From an uncultured Frankineae bacterium (GTDB taxonomy: Bacteria; Actinomycetota; Actinomycetes; Mycobacteriales; SCTD01): DNA of 5,078 bases. The notes beneath the pieces were generated by a model that saw nothing but the letters and a program-made list of their open reading frames with translations, had not been told where the DNA came from and did no database searches. Of this stretch, positions 1 to 5,078 are shown piece by piece (the first letter of the stretch is position 1; every line of letters begins with the position of its first letter). The DNA is taken from positions 1 through 5,078 of the forward strand of contig CADCUE010000068.1 in the NCBI GenBank assembly GCA_902805805.1, given 5' to 3'. Both the position numbers and the translations under genes were made by a program.

Positions 1-278
1 CCCTGCTCGGCCAGCACGGCGCGCAGGAAGGCATCGGGGACCTGGACGAGGATGCCGGCGCCGTCACCGGTCTCCGGCTCGCTGCCGGAGGCGCCGCGGT
101 GCTCGAGGTTGCGCAGGGCCGTGAGGCCCTGCTCGACCGTGTCGTGGGTGACCCGCCCGGCGATGTCGGCCACGAACGCCACACCGCAGGCGTCGTGCTC
201 GTTCGCCGGGTCGTACAGGCCCTGCGCCGGGTGGCCCTGGATCGAGGAGGAGACGGACGAGGACGAGCTGGACGTCAT
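1..278 (-). CDS. gltB: Glutamate synthase (GOGAT) large subunit, N-terminal 92 residues, partial
   Basis: The first 92 residues of the glutamate synthase large subunit; the gene runs off the left edge. The enzyme makes two glutamates from glutamine and 2-oxoglutarate, in the cytosol. What is visible is the start of the class II (Ntn) glutamine amidotransferase domain: [20 protein letters not shown] (residues 20-39), then LEHRGASG (about 58-65) and ETGDGAGI. In this family a short propeptide is removed so that the Cys of the DACG motif becomes the N-terminal nucleophile; here that is Cys31. The ATG at 278 is the only plausible start near the motif and has a GAGAGGT ribosome-binding site. The predicted propeptide is oddly serine-rich, with nine Ser in the first 12 residues. 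The gene is divergent from the kinase gene at 446. A gltD partner would be expected downstream, outside the window. The family call is secure; which reductant the enzyme uses cannot be seen. Confidence 0.95.
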   Translation of the reverse strand, partial: MTSSSSSSVSSSIQGHPAQGLYDPANEHDACGVAFVADIAGRVTHDTVEQGLTALRNLEHRGASGSEPETGDGAGILVQVPDAFLRAVLAEQ

Positions 279-445
279 GGCGGACCTCTCACCGGGGGAC
301 GACGTGTGCGTGCTTCCTGCGCCCCGGGACGACCTTGGCCCTGCTGCAGATGTCGCCGACGTTACACGACCGGGAGAGCCCGTCCGTGGCCCGCAGATGA
401 CGTCCAGGCGTCTGTCGGAGTGTCCGGAATTGATCCGATCGGGCC
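279..445. promoter_or_regulatory. Divergent intergenic region between gltB and the histidine kinase
   Basis: These 167 bp separate two divergently oriented genes, so promoters for both are expected here. Apart from the gltB ribosome-binding site I cannot resolve them. On the minus strand TGTAAC (366-361) could be a -10 hexamer for gltB, but no matching -35 lies 16-18 bases upstream of it. On the plus strand TTGATC (430-435) is a loose -35-like match, too close to the start at 446 to serve it in the usual way. An 8-bp palindrome CCGATCGG (435-442) sits just before the kinase start. GCAGATG occurs twice in the same direction (346-352 and 393-399). None of these is strong enough to name an operator. 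Confidence 0.4.
284..290 (-). promoter_or_regulatory. Ribosome-binding site of gltB
   Basis: On the minus strand the bases read GAGAGGT, followed by TCCGCC-type spacing into the ATG at 278. The GAGAGG core ends six bases before the start codon, which is ideal spacing and supports the chosen gltB start. Confidence 0.7.
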
Positions 446-1855
446 ATGGCGGGTGACTCGGTGATCGGGCAGGCTCTTCGCATGCCCTCGCCTGCCCGTG
501 CCCGCACCCAGGCGCTCGCCTGGGTGCCGCACGGTGTCTCGCTGCGCACGCAGGACTGGCGCTGGCGGCACACGGCCGTCGGCCTGGTCCTCGCGGCGCA
601 CGTGCCGGTCCTCGCGGTCTGGGCCCTGCTGTCCGAGCACGGCGACCTGTGGCACGTCCTGGTGCCGCTCACCCCCCTCCTGCTCGTCGCCCGGCTGCCC
701 GCGCTGAGCCGCGCGGTGCGGTCGCTGGCGGGCGCCCTCGGCCTGCTGACCTGCTCCGCCCTGGTGGTGCACCTCGCGCACGGGTCGCCCGAGTCGCACT
801 TCCACTTCTTCGTCACCGTGGCGGTGATCGCGCTCTACCAGGACTGGGCGCTCTACGCGGTCGCCATCGTCTTCGTGCTCCTGCACCACGGCGCGATGGT
901 GCTGCTGGCCGGTCCTGGGACCGACGGCGGCTGGCTCGTGGCCGGGGTGCACGCCGCCTTCGTCGTCGCCGAGTCGGCGGTGCTGGTGCTGTTCTGGCGG
1001 GCGCACGAGCTGAGCCGGCAGGCCGAGGAGTCGGCCCGGCAGGCCGAGGAGTCGGCCCGGCAGGCCGCGGAGCGGGCACGGGTCGCCGCGGAGGAGGCAC
1101 GGGTCGAGCTGGCTGCCGGCCAGGACAGCGTGCAGGCCCGCATCGAGGCGACGGACCGCATCCGCGACGACCTGATCGGCACCGTCTCGCACGAGTTCCG
1201 GACCCCGCTGACCGGTATCCGGGCGGCCGCGCTGACGCTGCTCAAGCGCGGGGACCGGCTCGACAAGGAGAACCGCGACCGCATGCTCACGGCGATCCTG
1301 GACCAGCAGGAGCGGCTCTCCCGCCTGCTGGAGAACATGCTGCTCGCCGCCACCGCCACCGCCGTCGACCCGGAGGCCTCGACCGCGGTGGACGCGGTGG
1401 CCGCCGAGGTCGCCATGCTGGCGGCCGGCCAGCGTGGCCGCGCGCCGGTGTCCGTGCTCGTCGAGCCGGGGCTCACGGCCCGCATCGACCGCCAGGCGCT
1501 GCACCAGGTGCTGGCCAACCTGCTCGACAACGCCCTGCAGCACGGCGCTCCCGGCTCCACCCCTCTCGTCGCGGGCGGCCACGACGACCACGGCGTGTGG
1601 GTGACCGTCAGCAACGAGGGGCGTGTGCTCGACCTGACCCAGAAGGGCCAGCTGTTCCAGCCGTTCACGCAGATGAGCACCGGCACGACCCGTGACCGGG
1701 AGGGGATCGGCGTGGGGCTGTACGTCGTGCGCCGGCTGGTCGAGGTCTACGGCGGGACGGTGGACGTCCAGAGCGACATCGGCTGGGTCACGGTGGAGGT
1801 CCGCCTGGCGCCCGGTGGCGCCGCGCTGCCCCTGGCTCCGGTGCCCGTCGGCTGA
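446..1855 (+). CDS. Orphan membrane sensor histidine kinase with His-rich six-helix sensor
   Basis: A 469-residue inner-membrane sensor kinase. Hydrophobic stretches at about 43-63, 69-84, 91-110, 119-131, 135-153 and 162-184 predict around six membrane helices with almost no extracellular domain. The sensor carries ESHFHFF (116-122), YQDW (131-134) and LHHG (146-149). A charged coiled-coil linker (about 188-240) contains a repeated RQAEESA heptad. The HisKA domain follows, with [10 protein letters not shown] and phosphoacceptor His249. The HATPase domain has an N box ([10 protein letters not shown], Asn358 and Asn362), a degenerate G1 box (VSNEGRV, 388-394), an F box (LFQPF, 403-407) and a G2 box (GIGVGL, 420-425). 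The protein should autophosphorylate and pass phosphate to a response regulator, but none is adjacent. ATG 446 lacks a clear Shine-Dalgarno sequence; in-frame GTG 461 and ATG 482 are alternatives that keep all domains. The kinase assignment is firm; the signal sensed is unknown. Confidence 0.93.
   Translation: MAGDSVIGQALRMPSPARARTQALAWVPHGVSLRTQDWRWRHTAVGLVLAAHVPVLAVWALLSEHGDLWHVLVPLTPLLLVARLPALSRAVRSLAGALGLLTCSALVVHLAHGSPESHFHFFVTVAVIALYQDWALYAVAIVFVLLHHGAMVLLAGPGTDGGWLVAGVHAAFVVAESAVLVLFWRAHELSRQAEESARQAEESARQAAERARVAAEEARVELAAGQDSVQARIEATDRIRDDLIGTVSHEFRTPLTGIRAAALTLLKRGDRLDKENRDRMLTAILDQQERLSRLLENMLLAATATAVDPEASTAVDAVAAEVAMLAAGQRGRAPVSVLVEPGLTARIDRQALHQVLANLLDNALQHGAPGSTPLVAGGHDDHGVWVTVSNEGRVLDLTQKGQLFQPFTQMSTGTTRDREGIGVGLYVVRRLVEVYGGTVDVQSDIGWVTVEVRLAPGGAALPLAPVPVG
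1016..1072 (+). repeat. 21-bp in-frame tandem repeat encoding a coiled-coil heptad
   Basis: Two perfect 21-bp copies (1016-1036 and 1037-1057) are followed by a third copy matching 14 of its first 15 bases (1058-1072). Each unit encodes the heptad RQAEESA, in the linker between the last membrane helix and the HisKA domain of the kinase. A 21-bp unit equals seven codons, so gain or loss of a copy keeps both the reading frame and the heptad register. Confidence 0.9.
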
Positions 1856-1882
1856 CGCCGGTCGCGGTGTGCGGGCGCCGGC

Positions 1883-2641
1883 TCAGACGCCGGTGCCGAC
1901 CAGACTGCCGACGGCGTACGTCACCGCGGCTGCGGCGCCGCCGAGCAGCAGCTGGCGGCCGCCGCTGTAGAGCGCCCCGCGGTCGGTGAAGCGGCTGACG
2001 AGCGCGCCGGCGAGGAACAGCGCGACGAGCGCGAGCAGGACGGGCAGCAGGAGCGAGGTCGCCCCGAACAGGTAGGGCAGGACCGGCACCAGTGCTCCGA
2101 CGGTGAAGGCCGCGAACGACGACCCCGCCGCCAGCCACGGCGAGGGCAGGTCGTCGGGGTCCACGCCCAGCTCCTCGCGGGCGTGGACCCGCCAGGCCTG
2201 CTCGGGATCGCGGGAGAGCTGCCGGGCCACCTCGGCGGCGGTCCTCGCGTCGACGCCGCGGGAGCGGTAGATGCCGGCGAGCTCGGCCTCCTCCGCCTCG
2301 GGCACCCGCAGCAGCTCGCGCTTCTCGATCTCGATCTCGGCGCGGGTCAGCTCGCTCTGCGAGGCCACGGAGACGTACTCGCCGGTCGCCATGGAGAAGG
2401 CGCCCGCGGCCAGTCCGGCGAGCCCGGCGAGCAGCACGGTGCGCGGTGGCGCCCCGCCGCCGGCCACACCGGCGACCAGCGCCGTGTTGCTGACGAGCCC
2501 GTCCATGACGCCGAAGACGGCCGGGCGCAGCCACCCGCCGGTGACGTCCCGGTGCTCGTGGTGCTGCTCGGGCAGCGTCCGGGCGGGCGGCCGGGGGCCT
2601 GGCTCCGGCCCGGACCCGCTGCTCACGCGCTCGGTGGTCAT
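1883..2641 (-). CDS. VIT1/CCC1-family membrane transporter (probable Fe2+/Mn2+)
   Basis: A 252-residue protein of the VIT1/CCC1 family, whose characterised eukaryotic members export Fe2+ or Mn2+ from the cytosol. A hydrophilic N-terminus with clustered His (EQHHEH, 25-30) leads to DVTGGWLRPAVFGVMDGLVS (32-51), the family's first-helix signature with Asp47. Helix 2 carries the family motif AFSMATGEYVS (81-91), with Met84 and Glu88. An acidic cytosolic helical region (about 97-165; several Glu at 102-109 and 115-120) corresponds to the metal-binding domain of plant VIT1. Three more helices follow, including GALVPVLPY (182-190). Five helices and this length are normal for bacterial members. The ATG start overlaps the lgt stop as ATGA and has a GGGAG site five bases upstream, so translation is probably coupled to lgt. 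The metal transported and its direction are inferred from the family. Confidence 0.9.
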   Translation of the reverse strand: MTTERVSSGSGPEPGPRPPARTLPEQHHEHRDVTGGWLRPAVFGVMDGLVSNTALVAGVAGGGAPPRTVLLAGLAGLAAGAFSMATGEYVSVASQSELTRAEIEIEKRELLRVPEAEEAELAGIYRSRGVDARTAAEVARQLSRDPEQAWRVHAREELGVDPDDLPSPWLAAGSSFAAFTVGALVPVLPYLFGATSLLLPVLLALVALFLAGALVSRFTDRGALYSGGRQLLLGGAAAAVTYAVGSLVGTGV

Positions 2642-3495
2642 GCGCTCTCCCGCGGCCGGACGTCGACGTCCTGCTCCTCGCCGGACAGCGGCTCGACCCG
2701 GTCCTCGCGTCCGACGCCGCGCCGCAGGACCAGGTAGGCGACGGCGCCGAGGAAGACCAGGCCCATGACCCACTCGTTGAGCCGCACGCCGAGCAGCGTG
2801 TTGGCGTCGTCGATGCGCAGCCCCTCGATCCAGAACCGCCCGACGGCGTAGAGGGCGAGGTAGAGGGCGAACACCCGGCCGCCACCGAGCCGCCAGCGCC
2901 GGTCGGCCCAGACGACGACGGCCGCGACGCCGAGGTTCCACAGCAGCTCGTAGAGGAACGTCGGGTGGTAGGCCTCGGCTCCCGGCACGGCATCCGGGTT
3001 GTCCGGGTCGATCTCCAAGCCCCACGGCAGCGTCGTGGCCCGCCCGAACAGCTCCTGGTTGAACCAGTTGCCGAGCCGCCCGACGGCCTGCGCGACGGCC
3101 ACGCCGGGAGCGACGCTGTCGGCAAAGGCGCTGCGCGAGACGCCGCGCCGCCGCAGCATCACGAAGGCGGCCAGGAAGCCGCCGGCGATGCCGCCCGGGA
3201 TGCCGAGACCGCCCTGCCAGACGTACAGCGCCGAGACGGGGTCGTCGAGGTAGGGAGCCGGGCTCGTGACGACGTGGTAGACCCGCGCACCGATGATCCC
3301 GAAGGGCACGGCCACGGTCGCGACGTCGGTGACCACGCCCCGCGTGCCGCCGCGGGCGACCCAGCGGCGCTCGCCGATGACCACCGCCAGGACGACCCCG
3401 GTGATGATCGCCAGGGCGTAGGCCCGCAGCGGGACGGGGCCGAGGTGCCACACCCCCTGGGAGGGGCTCGGCAGGTAGGCCAGGGCTGGGGGCAC
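2638..3495 (-). CDS. lgt: Prolipoprotein diacylglyceryl transferase
   Basis: A 285-residue multi-pass membrane enzyme that moves a diacylglyceryl group from phosphatidylglycerol to the lipobox Cys of prelipoproteins, the first step of lipoprotein maturation. The N-terminus (LPSPSQGVWHLGPVPLRAYA, 8-27) is typical. Also visible are VWQGGLGIPGG (92-102), the Lgt signature GRLGNWFNQELFG (139-151; Arg140 matches E. coli Arg143), HPTFLYE (177-183) and GRFWIEGLR (219-227; Arg220 probably matches E. coli Arg239). By motif alignment Pro100 stands where E. coli has His103. About seven hydrophobic segments fit the family. An acidic, charged tail of about 25 residues (from 261) ends the protein. The start is GTG, nine bases after the trpA stop, without a strong Shine-Dalgarno sequence; the N-terminal homology supports it. 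The gene overlaps the VIT-family start by 4 bp, so trpA, lgt and the VIT gene are probably co-transcribed. Confidence 0.95.
   Translation of the reverse strand: MPPALAYLPSPSQGVWHLGPVPLRAYALAIITGVVLAVVIGERRWVARGGTRGVVTDVATVAVPFGIIGARVYHVVTSPAPYLDDPVSALYVWQGGLGIPGGIAGGFLAAFVMLRRRGVSRSAFADSVAPGVAVAQAVGRLGNWFNQELFGRATTLPWGLEIDPDNPDAVPGAEAYHPTFLYELLWNLGVAAVVVWADRRWRLGGGRVFALYLALYAVGRFWIEGLRIDDANTLLGVRLNEWVMGLVFLGAVAYLVLRRGVGREDRVEPLSGEEQDVDVRPRESA
2647..2651 (-). promoter_or_regulatory. Ribosome-binding site of the VIT-family gene, inside the end of lgt
   Basis: The minus strand reads GGGAG, five bases before the ATG at 2641, within the last codons of lgt. Together with the ATGA stop/start overlap at 2641-2638 it fixes the VIT-family start and points to translational coupling with lgt. 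Confidence 0.65.
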
Positions 3496-3504
3496 GTCCG
3501 CAGC

Positions 3505-4296
3505 CTAGGCGGGCACGGCCGAACGCACCCCTTCTGCCAGCTCCGCCGACAGGCGGCGCACCCCCTCGACGCCGCCGGTCTGCAGCGCCGTCACCAGCGC
3601 CGACCCGACGACCACTCCGTCGGCGAACTGCGCCACCTGCGCGGCCTGCGCGCCGTTGCTCACCCCCAGGCCGACCGCCACCGGCAGCGGGGTCTGCGCC
3701 CGGACCCGCTCGACGAGGGTCCGGGCTCCGGCGCCGAGCTCGGACCGGGCCCCCGTCACGCCCATGACCGCGGCGGCGTAGACGAAGCCGCGGTTGGTGC
3801 GCCCGACGACGGCGATGCGCTCGTCGGTGCTGCTCGGGGCGACGAGGAACACCGGGTCGAGGCCGAGGTCGCGGCAGGCGTCCAGCCACTCCGGCGCCTC
3901 CTCCGGGATGAGGTCGGGCGTGATCGCGCCGACTCCCCCGACGTCCTTGAGCGCCTGCGCCCAGCGGCGGAAGCCGTACCGGTGGACCGGGTTCCAGTAG
4001 CCCATGACCAGCGTCGGCGCTCCGGTGGCGGCCACCGCCTCGACGGTGCGCAGGACGTCGGCCTGCCGGGTGCCGGCGTCCAGCGACGCCTGGTGGGCGG
4101 CCTGGATGACCGGTCCCTCCATGAGCGGGTCGCTGTAGGGCATGCCGACCTCGACCGCGTCGACGCCGGCCTCGACCATCGCGGTCAGCGCCTCGACGGC
4201 GGTGTCGTACGACGGGAAGCCGGCCGGCAGGTAGCCGATCAGCGCGGCGCGCCGCTCGCTGCGGCACCGGGCGAACAGCTCGTCCAGGGCGCTCAT
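3505..4296 (-). CDS. trpA: Tryptophan synthase alpha subunit
   Basis: A 263-residue (beta/alpha)8-barrel subunit that cleaves indole-3-glycerol phosphate to indole and glyceraldehyde 3-phosphate and channels indole to TrpB. Length is normal. Motifs include ALIGYLPAGFPS (18-29), VEVGMPYSDPLMEGPVIQAA (48-67), MGYWNPV (98-104), MGVTGARSE (178-186), GLGVSNGAQ (209-217) and the phosphate-binding GSALV (231-235). Catalytic Glu49 is present. The second catalytic acid, Asp60 in the Salmonella enzyme, is Glu here (GAG codon at 4119-4117), which is unusual. ATG 4296 is preferred: no in-frame start codon lies between the trpB stop and this ATG, and the reading frame further upstream (to 4386) overlaps trpB and does not look like TrpA. 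A 34-bp gap separates it from trpB, and lgt follows after 9 bp. No strong Shine-Dalgarno sequence precedes it. Confidence 0.96.
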   Translation of the reverse strand: MSALDELFARCRSERRAALIGYLPAGFPSYDTAVEALTAMVEAGVDAVEVGMPYSDPLMEGPVIQAAHQASLDAGTRQADVLRTVEAVAATGAPTLVMGYWNPVHRYGFRRWAQALKDVGGVGAITPDLIPEEAPEWLDACRDLGLDPVFLVAPSSTDERIAVVGRTNRGFVYAAAVMGVTGARSELGAGARTLVERVRAQTPLPVAVGLGVSNGAQAAQVAQFADGVVVGSALVTALQTGGVEGVRRLSAELAEGVRSAVPA

Positions 4297-4330
4297 GAGC
4301 CGCTCGGCAGGAGCCGGAGGCGTCCGTCCG

Positions 4331-5078
4331 TCACGGCTGCTCGCCCTCGTGCGCGCGCACCAGCTCGGACTCGGCGATCTCCTCACCGGTCACCAGGCCG
4401 AACCACCGGGCGGCCGTGTCGACGTCCTTGTCACCCCGGCCGGAGGTGTTGACGACCAGCACCAGGTCCGCCGCGTCGCGCCCGGCGGCGACCTGGGCAC
4501 GGCCCCAGTCGCAGGCGCCGGCAAAGGCGTGCGCCGTCTCGATCGCGCACAGGATGCCCTCGTTCTTCGCGAGCTTCTCCAGGCACTGCATCGCCCAGGC
4601 GTCGGGGATGCCGGTGTAGGTCGCCCGGCCGCTGTCGCGCAGCAGCGCGTGCTCGGGGCCGACCCCCGGGTAGTCCAGACCGGCGCTGATGCTGGTCGTG
4701 TCGGCGGTCTGGCCGTCCTCGTCCTGCATGAGGTAGCTGCGGGCGCCGTGCAGCACACCGGGCTGGCCCGCGGTGAGCGGGGCGGCGTGCCGGCCGGTCT
4801 CGACGCCGTCGCCGCCGGCCTCGCAGCCGACCAGGGCCACCTCGCGGTCGTCGAGGAACGGGTGGAACAGGCCCATGGCGTTGGACCCGCCGCCGACGCA
4901 CGCCACGACGGCGTCCGGCAGCCGGCCGACCAGCTCGAGGACCTGGGCGCGCGCCTCGACGCCGATGATGCGCTGGAAGTCGCGCACCATCATCGGGAAG
5001 GGGTGCGGTCCGACGACCGAGCCGATGACGTAGTGCGTCGTCTCGACGTTGGTGACCCAGTCGCGCATCGCCTCGTTG
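4331..5078 (-). CDS. trpB: Tryptophan synthase beta subunit, C-terminal 248 residues, partial
   Basis: The C-terminal 248 residues of TrpB; the gene enters from the right edge already in frame ([10 protein letters not shown]). This PLP enzyme condenses indole with serine to give tryptophan, in an alpha2-beta2 complex with TrpA. Numbering from the window edge, the PLP-phosphate loop GGGSNA is at 62-67, [10 protein letters not shown] at 114-123, [16 protein letters not shown] at 129-144, the Glu matching Salmonella Glu350 in AIETAHA at 180, and SGRGDKD at 212-218 with Ser212 matching Ser377. All key residues within the visible part are present. The residues beside these motifs are less usual: Cys177 where most TrpB have Pro before the ALES-type motif, and Thr211 where Leu is common. 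The PLP lysine and catalytic Glu109 lie outside the window. trpA follows 34 bp downstream. Confidence 0.96.
   Translation of the reverse strand, partial: NEAMRDWVTNVETTHYVIGSVVGPHPFPMMVRDFQRIIGVEARAQVLELVGRLPDAVVACVGGGSNAMGLFHPFLDDREVALVGCEAGGDGVETGRHAAPLTAGQPGVLHGARSYLMQDEDGQTADTTSISAGLDYPGVGPEHALLRDSGRATYTGIPDAWAMQCLEKLAKNEGILCAIETAHAFAGACDWGRAQVAAGRDAADLVLVVNTSGRGDKDVDTAARWFGLVTGEEIAESELVRAHEGEQP

Noticed and set aside
361..366. TGTAAC on the minus strand as a gltB promoter -10.
   Set aside because: No recognisable -35 element lies at the right distance, and the match stands alone. It is mentioned in the intergenic entry only.
362..1591. A long open frame antisense to the kinase gene.
   Set aside because: It is low in recognisable motifs and rich in Arg, Gly, His and Gln, as expected of a GC-rich shadow frame. 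The plus strand encodes intact HisKA and HATPase motifs.
1856..1882. Possible bidirectional terminator between the convergent kinase and VIT genes (GCCGG at 1857-1861 with CCGGC at 1878-1882).
   Set aside because: The stem is only five or six pairs with a 14-base or longer loop and no T run on either strand. In DNA this GC-rich such matches are expected by chance.
1883..4267. A 794-codon open frame on the minus strand running through trpA, lgt and the VIT gene.
   Set aside because: Its last 252 codons are the real VIT-family gene. The upstream part is an Arg/Gly/Ala-rich shadow of trpA and lgt in another frame, kept open by the high GC content. TrpA and Lgt carry clear family motifs in their own frames.
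4297..4386. A longer TrpA start at 4386.
   Set aside because: It would overlap the trpB coding end by more than 50 bases and add a basic stretch unlike TrpA. The ATG at 4296 gives the normal N-terminus, family length and exact Salmonella numbering for Glu49.
2965..4452. A 495-codon plus-strand open frame opposite lgt, trpA and the end of trpB.
   Set aside because: It spans gene boundaries of three recognised genes and its translation is compositionally biased with no motif; this is a shadow frame.

Overview
The window is about 5.1 kb of very GC-rich DNA with strong G/C preference at third codon positions. Its gene order, trpB-trpA-lgt-(VIT family)-gltB, and its protein motifs point to a high-GC actinobacterium. 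A Geodermatophilaceae-like or similar lineage is plausible, but that is inference from memory of gene order and not a database result. It reads as ordinary chromosomal, core-metabolism DNA; I see no insertion sequence, phage gene, tRNA, rRNA, CRISPR array or att site.

Layout, right to left along the minus strand. The 3' part of trpB (tryptophan synthase beta, running off the right edge) is followed after 34 bp by trpA (alpha), after 9 bp by lgt (prolipoprotein diacylglyceryl transferase, GTG start), and then, through a 4-bp ATGA overlap, by a VIT1/CCC1-family membrane protein (probable Fe2+/Mn2+ transporter). This tight packing suggests one transcript. At the left edge, also on the minus strand, is the 5' end of gltB (glutamate synthase large subunit), with a good ribosome-binding site and the Cys nucleophile of its glutaminase domain.

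Between the VIT gene and gltB lies one plus-strand gene (446-1855). It encodes a membrane histidine kinase with about six transmembrane helices rich in histidines, a coiled-coil linker built from a 21-bp tandem repeat, and HisKA and HATPase domains. No response regulator is next to it. It is convergent with the VIT gene (27-bp gap) and divergent from gltB (167-bp shared upstream region).

How the genes relate: trpB and trpA make the two subunits that finish tryptophan synthesis, and gltB makes glutamate from glutamine. Lgt starts lipoprotein maturation in the membrane, and the VIT protein probably moves divalent metal out of the cytosol. The most checkable oddities are a Glu in TrpA at the position of the catalytic Asp60, a Pro in Lgt where E. 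coli has His103, unusual residues beside the PLP-site motifs of TrpB, and the His-rich sensor with its heptad repeat in the orphan kinase. I found no convincing evidence of a wholly new multi-gene system.
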